Virus record (IMG/VR): IMGVR_UViG_3300037196_000543
Location: 1 to 20,838 of that record
Source: a virus
Length of the DNA: 20,838 nucleotides
Reading direction: 5' to 3' (one strand)
Part shown: positions 15,476-20,838 of the stretch, piece after piece
Layout: the number at the start of each line of letters is the position of its first letter
How positions within the stretch are numbered: the first letter of the stretch is position 1
Position numbers and translations under genes: made by a program
Notes under the pieces: generated by a model
The model's input: only the letters and a program-made list of their open reading frames with translations
Database searches by the model: none
What the model was told of the DNA's origin: nothing

Positions 15476-15544
15476 TTGTGTCCACGCGAAACCCGAAGGT
15501 CAGAACTTGTGTCCACCAGGTACCAAACTCAGGCTCCGCGTGGA
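15476..15544. repeat. Inverted and direct repeats between convergent genes
   Basis: TCCACGCG (15481-15488) and CGCGTGGA (15537-15544) form a perfect 8-bp inverted repeat spanning 48 bases. TTGTGTCCAC is also directly repeated at 15476-15485 and 15507-15516. The pair lies between the stop of the GIY-YIG gene and the stop of the 54-residue minus gene. There is no T-run, so terminator function is doubtful. Confidence 0.5.
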
Positions 15545-15555
15545 ACCTAGAAAAA

Positions 15556-15720
15556 TCAGTATGTGATCGCGACCTTCATCTTGCGGAAGCGGTCGACTGC
15601 CTGCTTTGAGTGGTCAACTGCTTGCGCGGTCTGCTTCTTGGTTTGTTCCCAGAAAGAAACCATCGCCTTCCAGCAGGATTCACCGTTCAAAACCACTTTG
15701 CCGTTGACTTCAACATTCAT
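15556..15720 (-). CDS. Small hypothetical protein (54 aa)
   Basis: The peptide MNVEVNGKVVLNGESCWKAM continues as a charged amphipathic helix (FWEQTKKQTAQAVDHSKQAV) and ends KMKVAITY. ATG 15720 is preferred because GGTGAT, complementary to the end of 16S rRNA, lies four bases upstream; an ATG at 15726 would add two residues. Composition is protein-like and the other frames are not. Function unknown. The hairpin-rich region lies directly upstream. Confidence 0.72.
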   Translation of the reverse strand: MNVEVNGKVVLNGESCWKAMVSFWEQTKKQTAQAVDHSKQAVDRFRKMKVAITY

Positions 15721-15988
15721 TTTCATCACCATTCAAGTGGGAATCAGGCTGCGGGCCATCTGGGCGTCGTCCCACCCGATCCGCTCCCAGACAGTTCTGT
15801 CTTGCGACAGGCCGCAGCCCTCACCCTCGTTAGGAGATAGACATCTCCTGAAATTTGGGTGGAGTCAGTCGCCCTTCTCCAACTCTCAAGATTCTGGCAT
15901 CCGTCAATGTCCATGAGAGACCACTCCACTTCGTGGTTTTAAGTATTTCCTGTGGGTGATAGGCGTGGTGCAACGCCTTGTTTTGCTT

Positions 15989-16042
15989 CTAGGGTCGGGG
16001 AGGGATTGCTCCCTCCCGGATCACCCTCTCCTGCTGCTGCAT
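15989..16042 (-). CDS. Possible mini-ORF (17 aa)
   Basis: ATG 16042 with a perfect GGAGG 7 bases upstream (16054-16050), encoding MQQQERVIREGAIPPRP and ending TAG. The last part of the frame is the 8-bp GCAA-loop hairpin at 15998-16017. It could be a leader peptide, or the ribosome site could be chance within a structured RNA. Low confidence. Confidence 0.3.
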   Translation of the reverse strand: MQQQERVIREGAIPPRP

Positions 16043-16096
16043 ACAAATACCTCCGCAGCGAGTTCTCGCTCCACTGATTAGCTGCTCGTTAGGCAG

Positions 16097-16132
16097 CTAG
16101 AAATCGTCACCAAAGAAATAGCCATCGCGCAT
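16097..16132 (-). CDS. Possible mini-ORF (11 aa)
   Basis: ATG 16132 with GGAG 7 bases upstream (16143-16140), encoding MRDGYFFGDDF and stopping at TAG. The stop codon is part of the 7-bp hairpin TAGCTGC/GCAGCTA (16079-16099). A stop followed immediately by a strong hairpin is the arrangement of leader peptides, but there is no T-run. It may also be a very small phage protein. Confidence 0.35.
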   Translation of the reverse strand: MRDGYFFGDDF

Positions 16133-16204
16133 GGGAAGTCTCCTGTACAGATCTCACCTTGACGAGTGAATGATACTACTCTACCGAAGAAAACGGGAAA
16201 TCAG

Positions 16205-16441
16205 TTATTTTGCCCCAAGAGTGGGCTGGGTGCCGGTCACAAATTCTACATGCCTGATTTCCTTGGCCGTCTGTTCCGGAGTGGCTTCGACGGTTTCCAG
16301 GTGCCTATCCATGTTGGGCTCTACCATCCGTTCACCCAGTGAAGGACTTTCGGCGCTGATGAAGGCGACTGGACTCAGCTTGATCATGAGTTCTCCCTTG
16401 AATCGGAAGAGACTCTTGATTGGGATTTCTGCGAATGTCAT
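16205..16441 (-). CDS. Small phage protein with FxFKGELxIKLS motif (78 aa)
   Basis: ATG 16441 with GAGG six bases upstream; the TAG of the GIY-YIG gene lies 9 bases before the start. The N-terminus MTFAEIPIKSLFRFKGELMI-KLS matches a pattern seen in small phage and bacterial proteins ('f-dlpvGt-F-f-g--wiKls', an SH3-like small barrel). The C-terminal half is polar and acidic. Function unknown. Last normal-sized gene of the 19498-16205 operon before the hairpin region. Confidence 0.78.
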   Translation of the reverse strand: MTFAEIPIKSLFRFKGELMIKLSPVAFISAESPSLGERMVEPNMDRHLETVEATPEQTAKEIRHVEFVTGTQPTLGAK

Positions 16442-16450
16442 GTTATGCCT

Positions 16451-16996
16451 CTAGACTGGATACGCTACTTCAGCGAGTTTCCTTCTCTTGCCGGCGGAAA
16501 TAGCCGCGCACTCTTCCGGAGAGCGTTTCTTGCCCAGTCTTCCTCTAGCAAAGGACTGAAGAGTTGCCAACGCAAGCGGGTGTGGTACTCTTCCTTTCTT
16601 CAACGCAGATTGACTATCACAGAATTCCTTAGTCCTTTTCTTTCCTATATTTGCTCTGCGGATTCTTTCAACCACTTCTCTAGGCATCTTCCAACCAGAC
16701 TTACCTTCTCCACCAAGGGTCTCGTTGTAGCCACTACCCAAAGAGGCAAGCGTACCTTGTGATTTGATGAACTGCTTCTCGAGATCATTCAACAAACTGA
16801 CTTCGCAGCAAGCAAGTTCCTGAATGGAAAAGTTGGAAGCACCATACTTTCGGATGGCCCGATACAGAGCAAAGTCAAGTCCGCTTTTTGCGTTGGCGAC
16901 ATGGTCCTTCCATCTCCCAGCCACCGATTTCGAGGTTTGTCCAACATACTTCTTCTGATTCACCAAGTTGACAATAAGATAGATGAATCCATTCAT
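16451..16996 (-). CDS. GIY-YIG homing endonuclease with NUMOD3-like repeats (181 aa)
   Basis: The start ATG 16996 overlaps the stop of the preceding gene (ATGA). The nuclease domain fills residues 4-95: FIY (4-6), KKYVGQT with YVG at 17-19, conserved Arg28, LYRAIRKYG, Glu73 in DLEKQFI and Asn91 in YNETLGG. All the expected catalytic positions are present. The rest holds two or three NUMOD3-like DNA-binding motifs (GKKRTKEFCDSQSALKKG, GKKRSPEECAAISAGKRR). Unlike the other nucleases here it sits inside an operon on minus. A longer upstream frame lacks nuclease homology and overlaps the preceding gene. The enzyme would cut a specific phage target to promote its own spread. Confidence 0.9.
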   Translation of the reverse strand: MNGFIYLIVNLVNQKKYVGQTSKSVAGRWKDHVANAKSGLDFALYRAIRKYGASNFSIQELACCEVSLLNDLEKQFIKSQGTLASLGSGYNETLGGEGKSGWKMPREVVERIRRANIGKKRTKEFCDSQSALKKGRVPHPLALATLQSFARGRLGKKRSPEECAAISAGKRRKLAEVAYPV

Positions 16997-17160
16997 ACCT
17001 GATAGGTTCCTTCGAAACAGTCTTTGACATCCTGAAGTCCACAAGTACACTTTGGAGGAGGCTTCGTTCCGCCTTCTGCCACCTTCTTGTTCCACTCGCT
17101 CACTTTGCACTCAGGTGTGTGCTCAGCTTGCTCGAGGTACTCTTGTGCCTTGCTTAGCAT
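16993..17160 (-). CDS. Small Cys-rich, possibly zinc-binding protein (55 aa)
   Basis: ATG 17160 lies inside the end of the 791-residue gene (38-base overlap), and the stop overlaps the start of the GIY-YIG gene (ATGA), so translation is probably coupled on both sides. The peptide MLSKAQEYLEQAEHTPECKV carries His14 and Cys18, followed by CTCGL (Cys38, Cys40), a plausible single zinc site HxxxC-19-CxC. No strong ribosome site. Function unknown. Confidence 0.68.
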   Translation of the reverse strand: MLSKAQEYLEQAEHTPECKVSEWNKKVAEGGTKPPPKCTCGLQDVKDCFEGTYQV

Positions 17161-19498
17161 TTTCGGTTGCCCACTTGGTGATGATTCCATCCCAGGGTGT
17201 CTTCTGAGAGTTTGCTCTCTTCCAGGATGCAACGCGGCGGTCCCAGGATGACGATTTGTACTTGTTCACAGCCTCTACGAAATTCTTGGGAAGTTCAATC
17301 TCGATCTTGTAGTAGGACTCAGTCTGCTTGGCATTGAACGGAGCAACCAATGCTCTGGCTTTCTTCAGATAATCACGGAGCCAGCGAAGCTCAGTGTCAA
17401 TCTTGGGATCGTCCTCATCCTTCTTGAGAGCATCGTTCATCAAGCGAAGCAAGCTGGTGCAGTAGTTGGTACGAGGAGTGCTGTACTTCAGATCTCTGAA
17501 TTTGTCTTCCTTTTCACTACCTGCCAGAGCCGCTTCCATCTCCGCACGATACTTTTGGAGCTTTCCGTACTCAACCGCTGTGAGATCAGCACCTTCAAGT
17601 TTCTGACCACACAGCTTCTCATACTTCTTTATGATCTCTGGCATGCGATTTTTCTTATCATCTGCCAGAAGTGAAAGTAGCAGTTGCTCGAGCTCAGGCC
17701 ACCGCTTGGGAGCAATGTGAGGAGGAGACGTCCATCTCTCTTTGGAACCATAGGAATTTGTGTTATTGAACGCGAACTCGCCTGAAGTTCCGCCGTAGTA
17801 ATACATCATGTCGTAGTCATCTTTGACTGCAATCATGGCTGCTTCAAGACTAGCATCACGCTCCTTGTAATTCTTGAAAGCGTTGAATGTCAGCACATCT
17901 CCGAATCTCGTAGAACAGCAAGCCAGAACGAGGTCATGAAGATCCTGGCGCCAAGGCGACGAGCATCTGTAGTAGTATTGCTTGAGGAAGGCCTCCAGCT
18001 TGTTTCCGACCTTTTCGATGCCGGTAGTCTCAGTGTCGTATGAATCCTTGGTAGTCGGAGGCGGAGTTGCCACTCCCTGCTTCAGCAAGGCAATTGCTGC
18101 TTCTTCGAACTCTGGCCAAGGCTTCTCATCATTGACTCTGAGATAGGTGTTGCTAACGAAGTTCTGTTTGTAATAGGTGAGGACTGCCTGCAGGTCGTTC
18201 ATGGTCATCTTCTGCAGCAGGTACGGCTCTGCGGCGGCCACCTTAGAGTTGGCACTTTGAGAAGAACTCCGACGGTAGTTGGACTCCCATTGCAGTTGCT
18301 TGATGAACCAAACCACATCAGCGAACTTGGCTGACGGAAGCCACTGATCAGCCAGATCCTGGACAATCTTCTGTCCTTCCGGCTTGTTGAGCGGAGTCTT
18401 GCCATCATCCTTGAACATGTACTGAGAGAATGGAACCTTGTTCAACTCGAACAACTGAGCGAGCGAGAGAGTTCCCTTTTCCTTCTTCTTCTCGATGGTT
18501 TTCTCGATCTTCGCACGATCAGTCAGGAATGGCTTCAGAGTTTCAGGTACTGGCTGCTTGTTAGCCTTGAACCACTTCTGGAGCTTCGCTACGAAGGCTC
18601 TGCATTGAGCATCAGTCACGTAGGAGAATCCACGCAGGGGAGTCTGAGTCGCAAAGGGTGAGTCCTTGGGATTCAGGAAGTTACCGCCGTTGGGATCCCA
18701 CTGAGCATAGTGGGCTCCGTTCAGGAAGAAGACGTAGTCAGGACCCTTCTGAAGATAAGAAGCGGCAGTGCCCTCGTTCTTGGTGCACCAGTTGGTTCCT
18801 TGTGACAGAGCCGAGAGAGCACGAGGATCAGTGACCTTGACGATCTGGTATCTGCCCTCTGTAGGAACGAAGGGATCATCGTGTCCATCCTTCGATTTCT
18901 GGCAGACACTGCAGGTCATCTTGTCGTCATATTTGGGCTTGAATTCATGAGGCTCAAAGGAAGCAGCCGTCTCTCCGGATTCATCCACAATGAGTTCGGC
19001 GCCAGCGAAGTTCTTGCCACTCAGGATCTGATCTTTGACCTTGTCAAAGTTCGCGTCCATCCACTCCCTTTTGGCACTCTCAGACATCTGGTCCCAAGTA
19101 ACTTCAGGAGGAGCCACAGGTGCCTCTTCTCCCTGCTCGAGATTCGATTCTCCTTCACCCACGGCGTCATAGAGAGTTGCTGGAGTGTACTTGAAAATGT
19201 CCTTCTCACCCTTGAACTTGGGAGACCGGCGGAGTTTGTTGAAGATCGCCAGCTGCTTGTTGATCTTCTCGATGTCTTCAGGAAGATTGATGAGCTTGGT
19301 GTTGGGCTGGCCCTTGGTGATCGACTTGTTGCCCTTATACATTGATGCAATCCACTGGACATAGTCCTTTTCCGTTGGATCGGCATCAATGCACCACTCG
19401 ATTTCCTGATCTGTGAGACCTTGAGTCTTCAACAATTCTAACTTGGCTTCAGTAGGTCTGGCCAGTATCAGAAGGGAGGCGGTGAAGTATGAAGTCAT
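17123..19498 (-). CDS. Large phage protein of unknown function with GTNWCT motif (791 aa)
   Basis: ATG 19498 with AAGGAAG about 8 bases upstream; first gene of the minus operon. The N-terminus (residues 25-115: TDQEIEWCIDADPTEKDYVQ, then WIASMY, EDIEKINKQLAIFNKL, DIFKYTPATLYDAV) resembles a conserved module of large-phage proteins. A CxxC (CSVC near 194-197) is followed by a domain with VTDPRALSALSQGTNWCT (near 218-236), YLQKGPDYVFFLNGAHYAQW and a Gly/Asn-rich turn. That 'G-T-x-W-C-T ... Y ... G' signature recurs in phage proteins, and I know of no demonstrated function for it. The C-terminal 500 residues are mostly alpha-helical and charged. No transmembrane segment. Not a standard structural protein. 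Its function should be treated as unknown. Confidence 0.82.
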   Translation of the reverse strand: MTSYFTASLLILARPTEAKLELLKTQGLTDQEIEWCIDADPTEKDYVQWIASMYKGNKSITKGQPNTKLINLPEDIEKINKQLAIFNKLRRSPKFKGEKDIFKYTPATLYDAVGEGESNLEQGEEAPVAPPEVTWDQMSESAKREWMDANFDKVKDQILSGKNFAGAELIVDESGETAASFEPHEFKPKYDDKMTCSVCQKSKDGHDDPFVPTEGRYQIVKVTDPRALSALSQGTNWCTKNEGTAASYLQKGPDYVFFLNGAHYAQWDPNGGNFLNPKDSPFATQTPLRGFSYVTDAQCRAFVAKLQKWFKANKQPVPETLKPFLTDRAKIEKTIEKKKEKGTLSLAQLFELNKVPFSQYMFKDDGKTPLNKPEGQKIVQDLADQWLPSAKFADVVWFIKQLQWESNYRRSSSQSANSKVAAAEPYLLQKMTMNDLQAVLTYYKQNFVSNTYLRVNDEKPWPEFEEAAIALLKQGVATPPPTTKDSYDTETTGIEKVGNKLEAFLKQYYYRCSSPWRQDLHDLVLACCSTRFGDVLTFNAFKNYKERDASLEAAMIAVKDDYDMMYYYGGTSGEFAFNNTNSYGSKERWTSPPHIAPKRWPELEQLLLSLLADDKKNRMPEIIKKYEKLCGQKLEGADLTAVEYGKLQKYRAEMEAALAGSEKEDKFRDLKYSTPRTNYCTSLLRLMNDALKKDEDDPKIDTELRWLRDYLKKARALVAPFNAKQTESYYKIEIELPKNFVEAVNKYKSSSWDRRVASWKRANSQKTPWDGIITKWATENAKQGTRVPRAS

Positions 19499-19533
19499 CA
19501 GATTGCTTCCTTAGACAGAGTCATCAGTTGGGA

Positions 19534-19944
19534 ATGAATTTCTCAACAGCACAGCAGAAGCTGTGGAAACTCGTTCTCTTCAACCTGGTTAAGAAAGCTG
19601 AAGTCAATATTTGTATTCATTGCGGAAAATTGATTGAAACGGTTCGAGAACTGAGCATCGCTCACCGACAGAAGTGGTTCGATGTCAATCCAGATTTGTT
19701 CTGGGATCTGGACAATATCGGTTTTGCTCATCTCCATTGCAATATAAGTGATGCTTTCAAAGGTAAAAAGAAAACTTCTCCCAAGCAACTGGCAGTTATG
19801 GCGGCTGCTATGGAACGATCCAAACAAAGAAGGGAATCTGCAACTCATGAGGAGTTGGTAGAGTGGTCAAATAAGGCTCGTTCCGCAAGGAAATTCTTCG
19901 GTCGTGACGAGAAAGGTCACTATGTGAAGAAACCTCAGCAGTAG
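19534..19944 (+). CDS. HNH endonuclease, probable homing type (136 aa)
   Basis: A His-Me finger nuclease: CIHCG (Cys27, Cys30), ELSIAHRQKW (His44), LFWDLDNIGFAHLHCN (Asn61, His66, His68, Cys69, Asn70), then a basic helical tail (FKGKKKTSPKQ, ERSKQRRES). This is the C-x2-C...H...N...H-x-xCN layout of phage HNH homing enzymes. ATG 19534 is preferred because the family-like text starts at MNFSTAQQKLWKL. An in-frame ATG at 19489 has a good GGGAGG upstream (19474-19479) but would overlap the divergent 791-residue gene's start by 10 bases. The gene lies alone on plus between two minus operons. Confidence 0.83.
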   Translation: MNFSTAQQKLWKLVLFNLVKKAEVNICIHCGKLIETVRELSIAHRQKWFDVNPDLFWDLDNIGFAHLHCNISDAFKGKKKTSPKQLAVMAAAMERSKQRRESATHEELVEWSNKARSARKFFGRDEKGHYVKKPQQ

Positions 19945-20210
19945 ATCTTGCGATCACCGGCTCTACATTGAGCCTGAGACCATGAAGACCTACGAGCCTT
20001 GCGGCGCTTCGCCTTGACCTTGAAATACTTGGCCGCGTGGCACATGGTTGATCCACAGTCTCCATTCCACTTGGCATAGCGTCCCCATACCGGAACGAAG
20101 ATTCCAGGGGCATCACGATATCGATGGAAGGAGTTTAGATCTCGGTGGGTGCGAAACTCAATTATGCGGGTGCGCTGATGCCGCCGTTCGGCACGGTTGG
20201 TAGGGTGCAT
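19935..20210 (-). CDS. Small basic Cys-containing protein (91 aa)
   Basis: ATG 20210 preceded by a purine-rich GGGGAGAG about 8 bases upstream. Very basic, starting MHPTNRAERRHQRTRIIEFR, with VWGRYAKWNGDCGSTMC (Trp48, Cys52, Cys57) and then KYFKVKAKRRKARR. The combination NRAERRHQR, W-x3-CGxxxC and a basic helix recurs in small uncharacterised phage proteins, and nucleic-acid or zinc binding is plausible. Its 3' end overlaps the HNH gene's end by 10 bases in convergent orientation. A leader hairpin lies just upstream. Confidence 0.75.
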   Translation of the reverse strand: MHPTNRAERRHQRTRIIEFRTHRDLNSFHRYRDAPGIFVPVWGRYAKWNGDCGSTMCHAAKYFKVKAKRRKARRSSWSQAQCRAGDRKIYC

Positions 20211-20226
20211 TGGCTTGTCTCTCCCC

Positions 20227-20250
20227 GCTCACACCTTATGCGGTATGAGC
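20227..20250 (-). promoter_or_regulatory. Leader hairpin of the 91-aa gene
   Basis: On minus, GCTCATACC and GGTGTGAGC pair over nine continuous positions (one U-G wobble) around a 6-base GCATAA loop. On plus the same arms contain a C-A mismatch, so the structure is better as minus-strand RNA. It is followed directly by the GGGGAGAG ribosome site, so it could modulate translation or mark a processed 5' end. Confidence 0.5.
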
Positions 20251-20309
20251 GATCTTAGGCTTTGCCATGCACCCCTCCTTCTCCGAGTGAACAAGTGGAA
20301 TAGTGGAAA

Positions 20310-20555
20310 TTGTACGAACGAAAAGGCGACTGGGATAACGACGCTCCCTCCAGTTTCCTGGCTGAGCAACTATCCTTGCGGACAGTTTGGGGTCGAACCA
20401 AAGATAACCCAAATCTAACGGCTCGTACAAAACTTTCTGCACATGAACGAAGAGCGAACTGGAAAATTGTTGGACACTGTAAAAGTACTCTTGAGCTAGC
20501 ATCCCGAAAGATGGAAATACTCAGGAGAACGACAGTCAATGACCGCCACAGTTAG
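20310..20555 (+). CDS. Hypothetical protein, possibly truncated by an amber codon (81 aa)
   Basis: TTG 20310 is the only plausible start after the upstream in-frame stop; its ribosome site (GTGGAAA) is weak. The peptide begins LYERKGDWDNDAPSSFLAEQ (initiator read as Met), has GRTKDNPNLTARTKLSAHER and a charged helical end, natural for a soluble DNA-associated protein. Translation ends at TAG 20553-20555, but the frame stays open for 34 more codons to TAA 20660 and repeats the DNPN-x-TAR motif. The ORF may therefore be a decayed or amber-interrupted longer gene. The minus frames here are Ser/Arg/Leu-rich and look like shadows. Function unknown. Confidence 0.55.
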   Translation: MYERKGDWDNDAPSSFLAEQLSLRTVWGRTKDNPNLTARTKLSAHERRANWKIVGHCKSTLELASRKMEILRRTTVNDRHS

Positions 20556-20588
20556 GTAGATAATCCCAATCCAACGGCTCGTGTGCAA
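20403..20588 (+). repeat. Two imperfect copies of a 30-base coding repeat (DNPNxTAR)
   Basis: Copies at 20403-20432 and 20559-20588 share AACGGCTCGT exactly and most flanking bases. Both read in the same frame: DNPNLTARTK and DNPNPTARVQ. The offset is 156 bases, exactly 52 codons. The second copy lies beyond the TAG stop. The in-phase spacing suggests an old internal duplication or a repeated protein motif. Confidence 0.6.
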
Positions 20589-20688
20589 ACTGTGGGCAAC
20601 CCACCGGGCTGCCTCTGGACTATCGATACGCTGAATATTCAGAAAAGTAAACACTTTTAATTGAACATCTGACTTTTTGCTCCATTGT

Positions 20689-20838
20689 ATGGAATGTTCA
20701 TACTGCCACAACAATCCTTGTAGACCAGGCTTCGACACCTGCAGTCGTAGTTGTGCTTCCTCTAGAGCCAACAGTAATCGAAAACTATCTGAGGAGACTA
20801 AAGAGAAAATTAGAAGAACTCTTCAATCCAAGTATCCT
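20689..20838 (+). CDS. 5' part of a zinc-finger/NUMOD3-like protein, runs off the right edge
   Basis: ATG 20689, open to the window end (50 codons). The text MECSYCHNNPCRPGFDTCSR, then SCASSRANSNRKLSEETKEK, has a CxxC...C...CxxxC zinc-finger pattern followed by a NUMOD3-like S-E-E-T-K-E-K-I-R-x-T-L motif. That combination is usual at the N-terminus or DNA-binding end of phage homing endonucleases. No ribosome site is visible before the start, as for other orphan nucleases in the window. The catalytic part would lie outside. Confidence 0.7.
   Translation, partial: MECSYCHNNPCRPGFDTCSRSCASSRANSNRKLSEETKEKIRRTLQSKYP

Larger units (their letters stand above)
15727..16204 (-). other. Hairpin-rich region, candidate structured RNA, with only mini-ORFs
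   Basis: No normal-sized gene is convincing in these 478 bases. There are many perfect stems: GGCTGCGG/CCGCAGCC (15747-15754, 15812-15819) enclosing TCTGGG/CCCAGA (15759-15764, 15786-15791) and a hairpin CTGTC-4-GACAG (15797-15810), a three-way-junction layout; AGGAGAT/ATCTCCT (15832-15849); AGGCGT/ACGCCT (15961-15978); GGGAGGGA/TCCCTCCC (15998-16017); AGCGA/TCGCT (16057-16070); TAGCTGC/GCAGCTA (16079-16099). On minus two loops read GCAA (GNRA type), which favours minus-strand RNA. Flanking genes are also on minus, so it would lie in their transcript. It matches no RNA class known to me. Confidence 0.5.

Noticed and set aside
15481-15544. tRNA-like acceptor pairing CCACGCG/CGCGTGG
   Set aside because: Only 48 bases separate the arms, too short for a tRNA, and no T-arm or anticodon arm can be drawn.
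15744-15929. 61-aa minus frame in the hairpin region
   Set aside because: No ribosome site, Arg/Gly/Ala-rich random composition, and the stretch is dominated by perfect stems. Another frame here (ending 15733) looks more protein-like but has no acceptable start other than a CTG.
20553-20555. Genome-wide recoding of TAG
   Set aside because: Several genes in the window end cleanly at TAG with the next gene starting at or within a few bases of it.
1-20838. CRISPR arrays, insertion sequences, rRNA, ordinary tRNAs, attachment sites
   Set aside because: No regularly spaced repeats, transposase genes with terminal repeats, integrase, rRNA or canonical tRNA cloverleaves were seen by eye on either strand.

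Overview
The window looks like part of a tailed-phage (Caudoviricetes) genome, or a phage-derived element, of moderate GC. Reasons: very large virion-type beta-structured proteins in a tight one-strand block, many tiny close-packed ORFs with strong GGAGG-type ribosome sites, and at least five homing-endonuclease-type genes scattered between them. There is no bacterial housekeeping gene. The host cannot be fixed from sequence alone.

Left block (1-11143, all minus strand): a four-gene run of structural or adhesion proteins, read from right to left. It holds a 1318-residue tail/baseplate-type protein ending in a beta-helix-like region, a 1606-residue array of about eleven putative-Ig (He_PIG-like) modules, a 740-residue protein with a C-terminal tail-fibre-type beta domain, and the start of a further gene that leaves the window (TTG start at 113). 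Junctions are 14 bases or less, so this reads as one operon for the host-contact apparatus.

Middle (11144-14152): a divergent intergenic region, a 170-residue hypothetical on plus, a small minus gene, a 191-residue putative lipoprotein followed by a textbook rho-independent terminator, an endonuclease VII-like HNH gene, and three minus-strand small or hypothetical genes (241, 46 and 47 residues). A long imperfect palindrome lies in the leader of the 46-residue gene.

The most striking item is at about 14205-14640 on minus: a circularly permuted (two-piece) tmRNA gene (ssrA). The CCA-ending acceptor half comes first, then an 84-nt intervening segment, then the GGGGGCGA...TTCGAC half with an Ala resume codon at nucleotide 91, a 28-codon tag frame ending ...LAMAA-stop, and a UUCG-loop terminator. 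Its T-loop is non-canonical, and the intervening segment extends the acceptor helix by a further 11 perfect pairs.

Right block (14714-20838): a GIY-YIG homing endonuclease beside the tmRNA; a 54-residue minus gene; about 480 bases (15727-16204) packed with hairpins and a few mini-ORFs, a candidate structured RNA; a minus-strand operon of a 791-residue phage protein of unknown function, a small Cys-rich protein, a second GIY-YIG enzyme and a 78-residue protein; an HNH endonuclease; a 91-residue basic protein with a hairpin leader; an unknown plus ORF whose frame continues past an amber codon with a repeated DNPNxTAR motif; and the start of a zinc-finger/NUMOD3-like gene running off the right edge.

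Family names are from motif recognition by eye; no database search was run.
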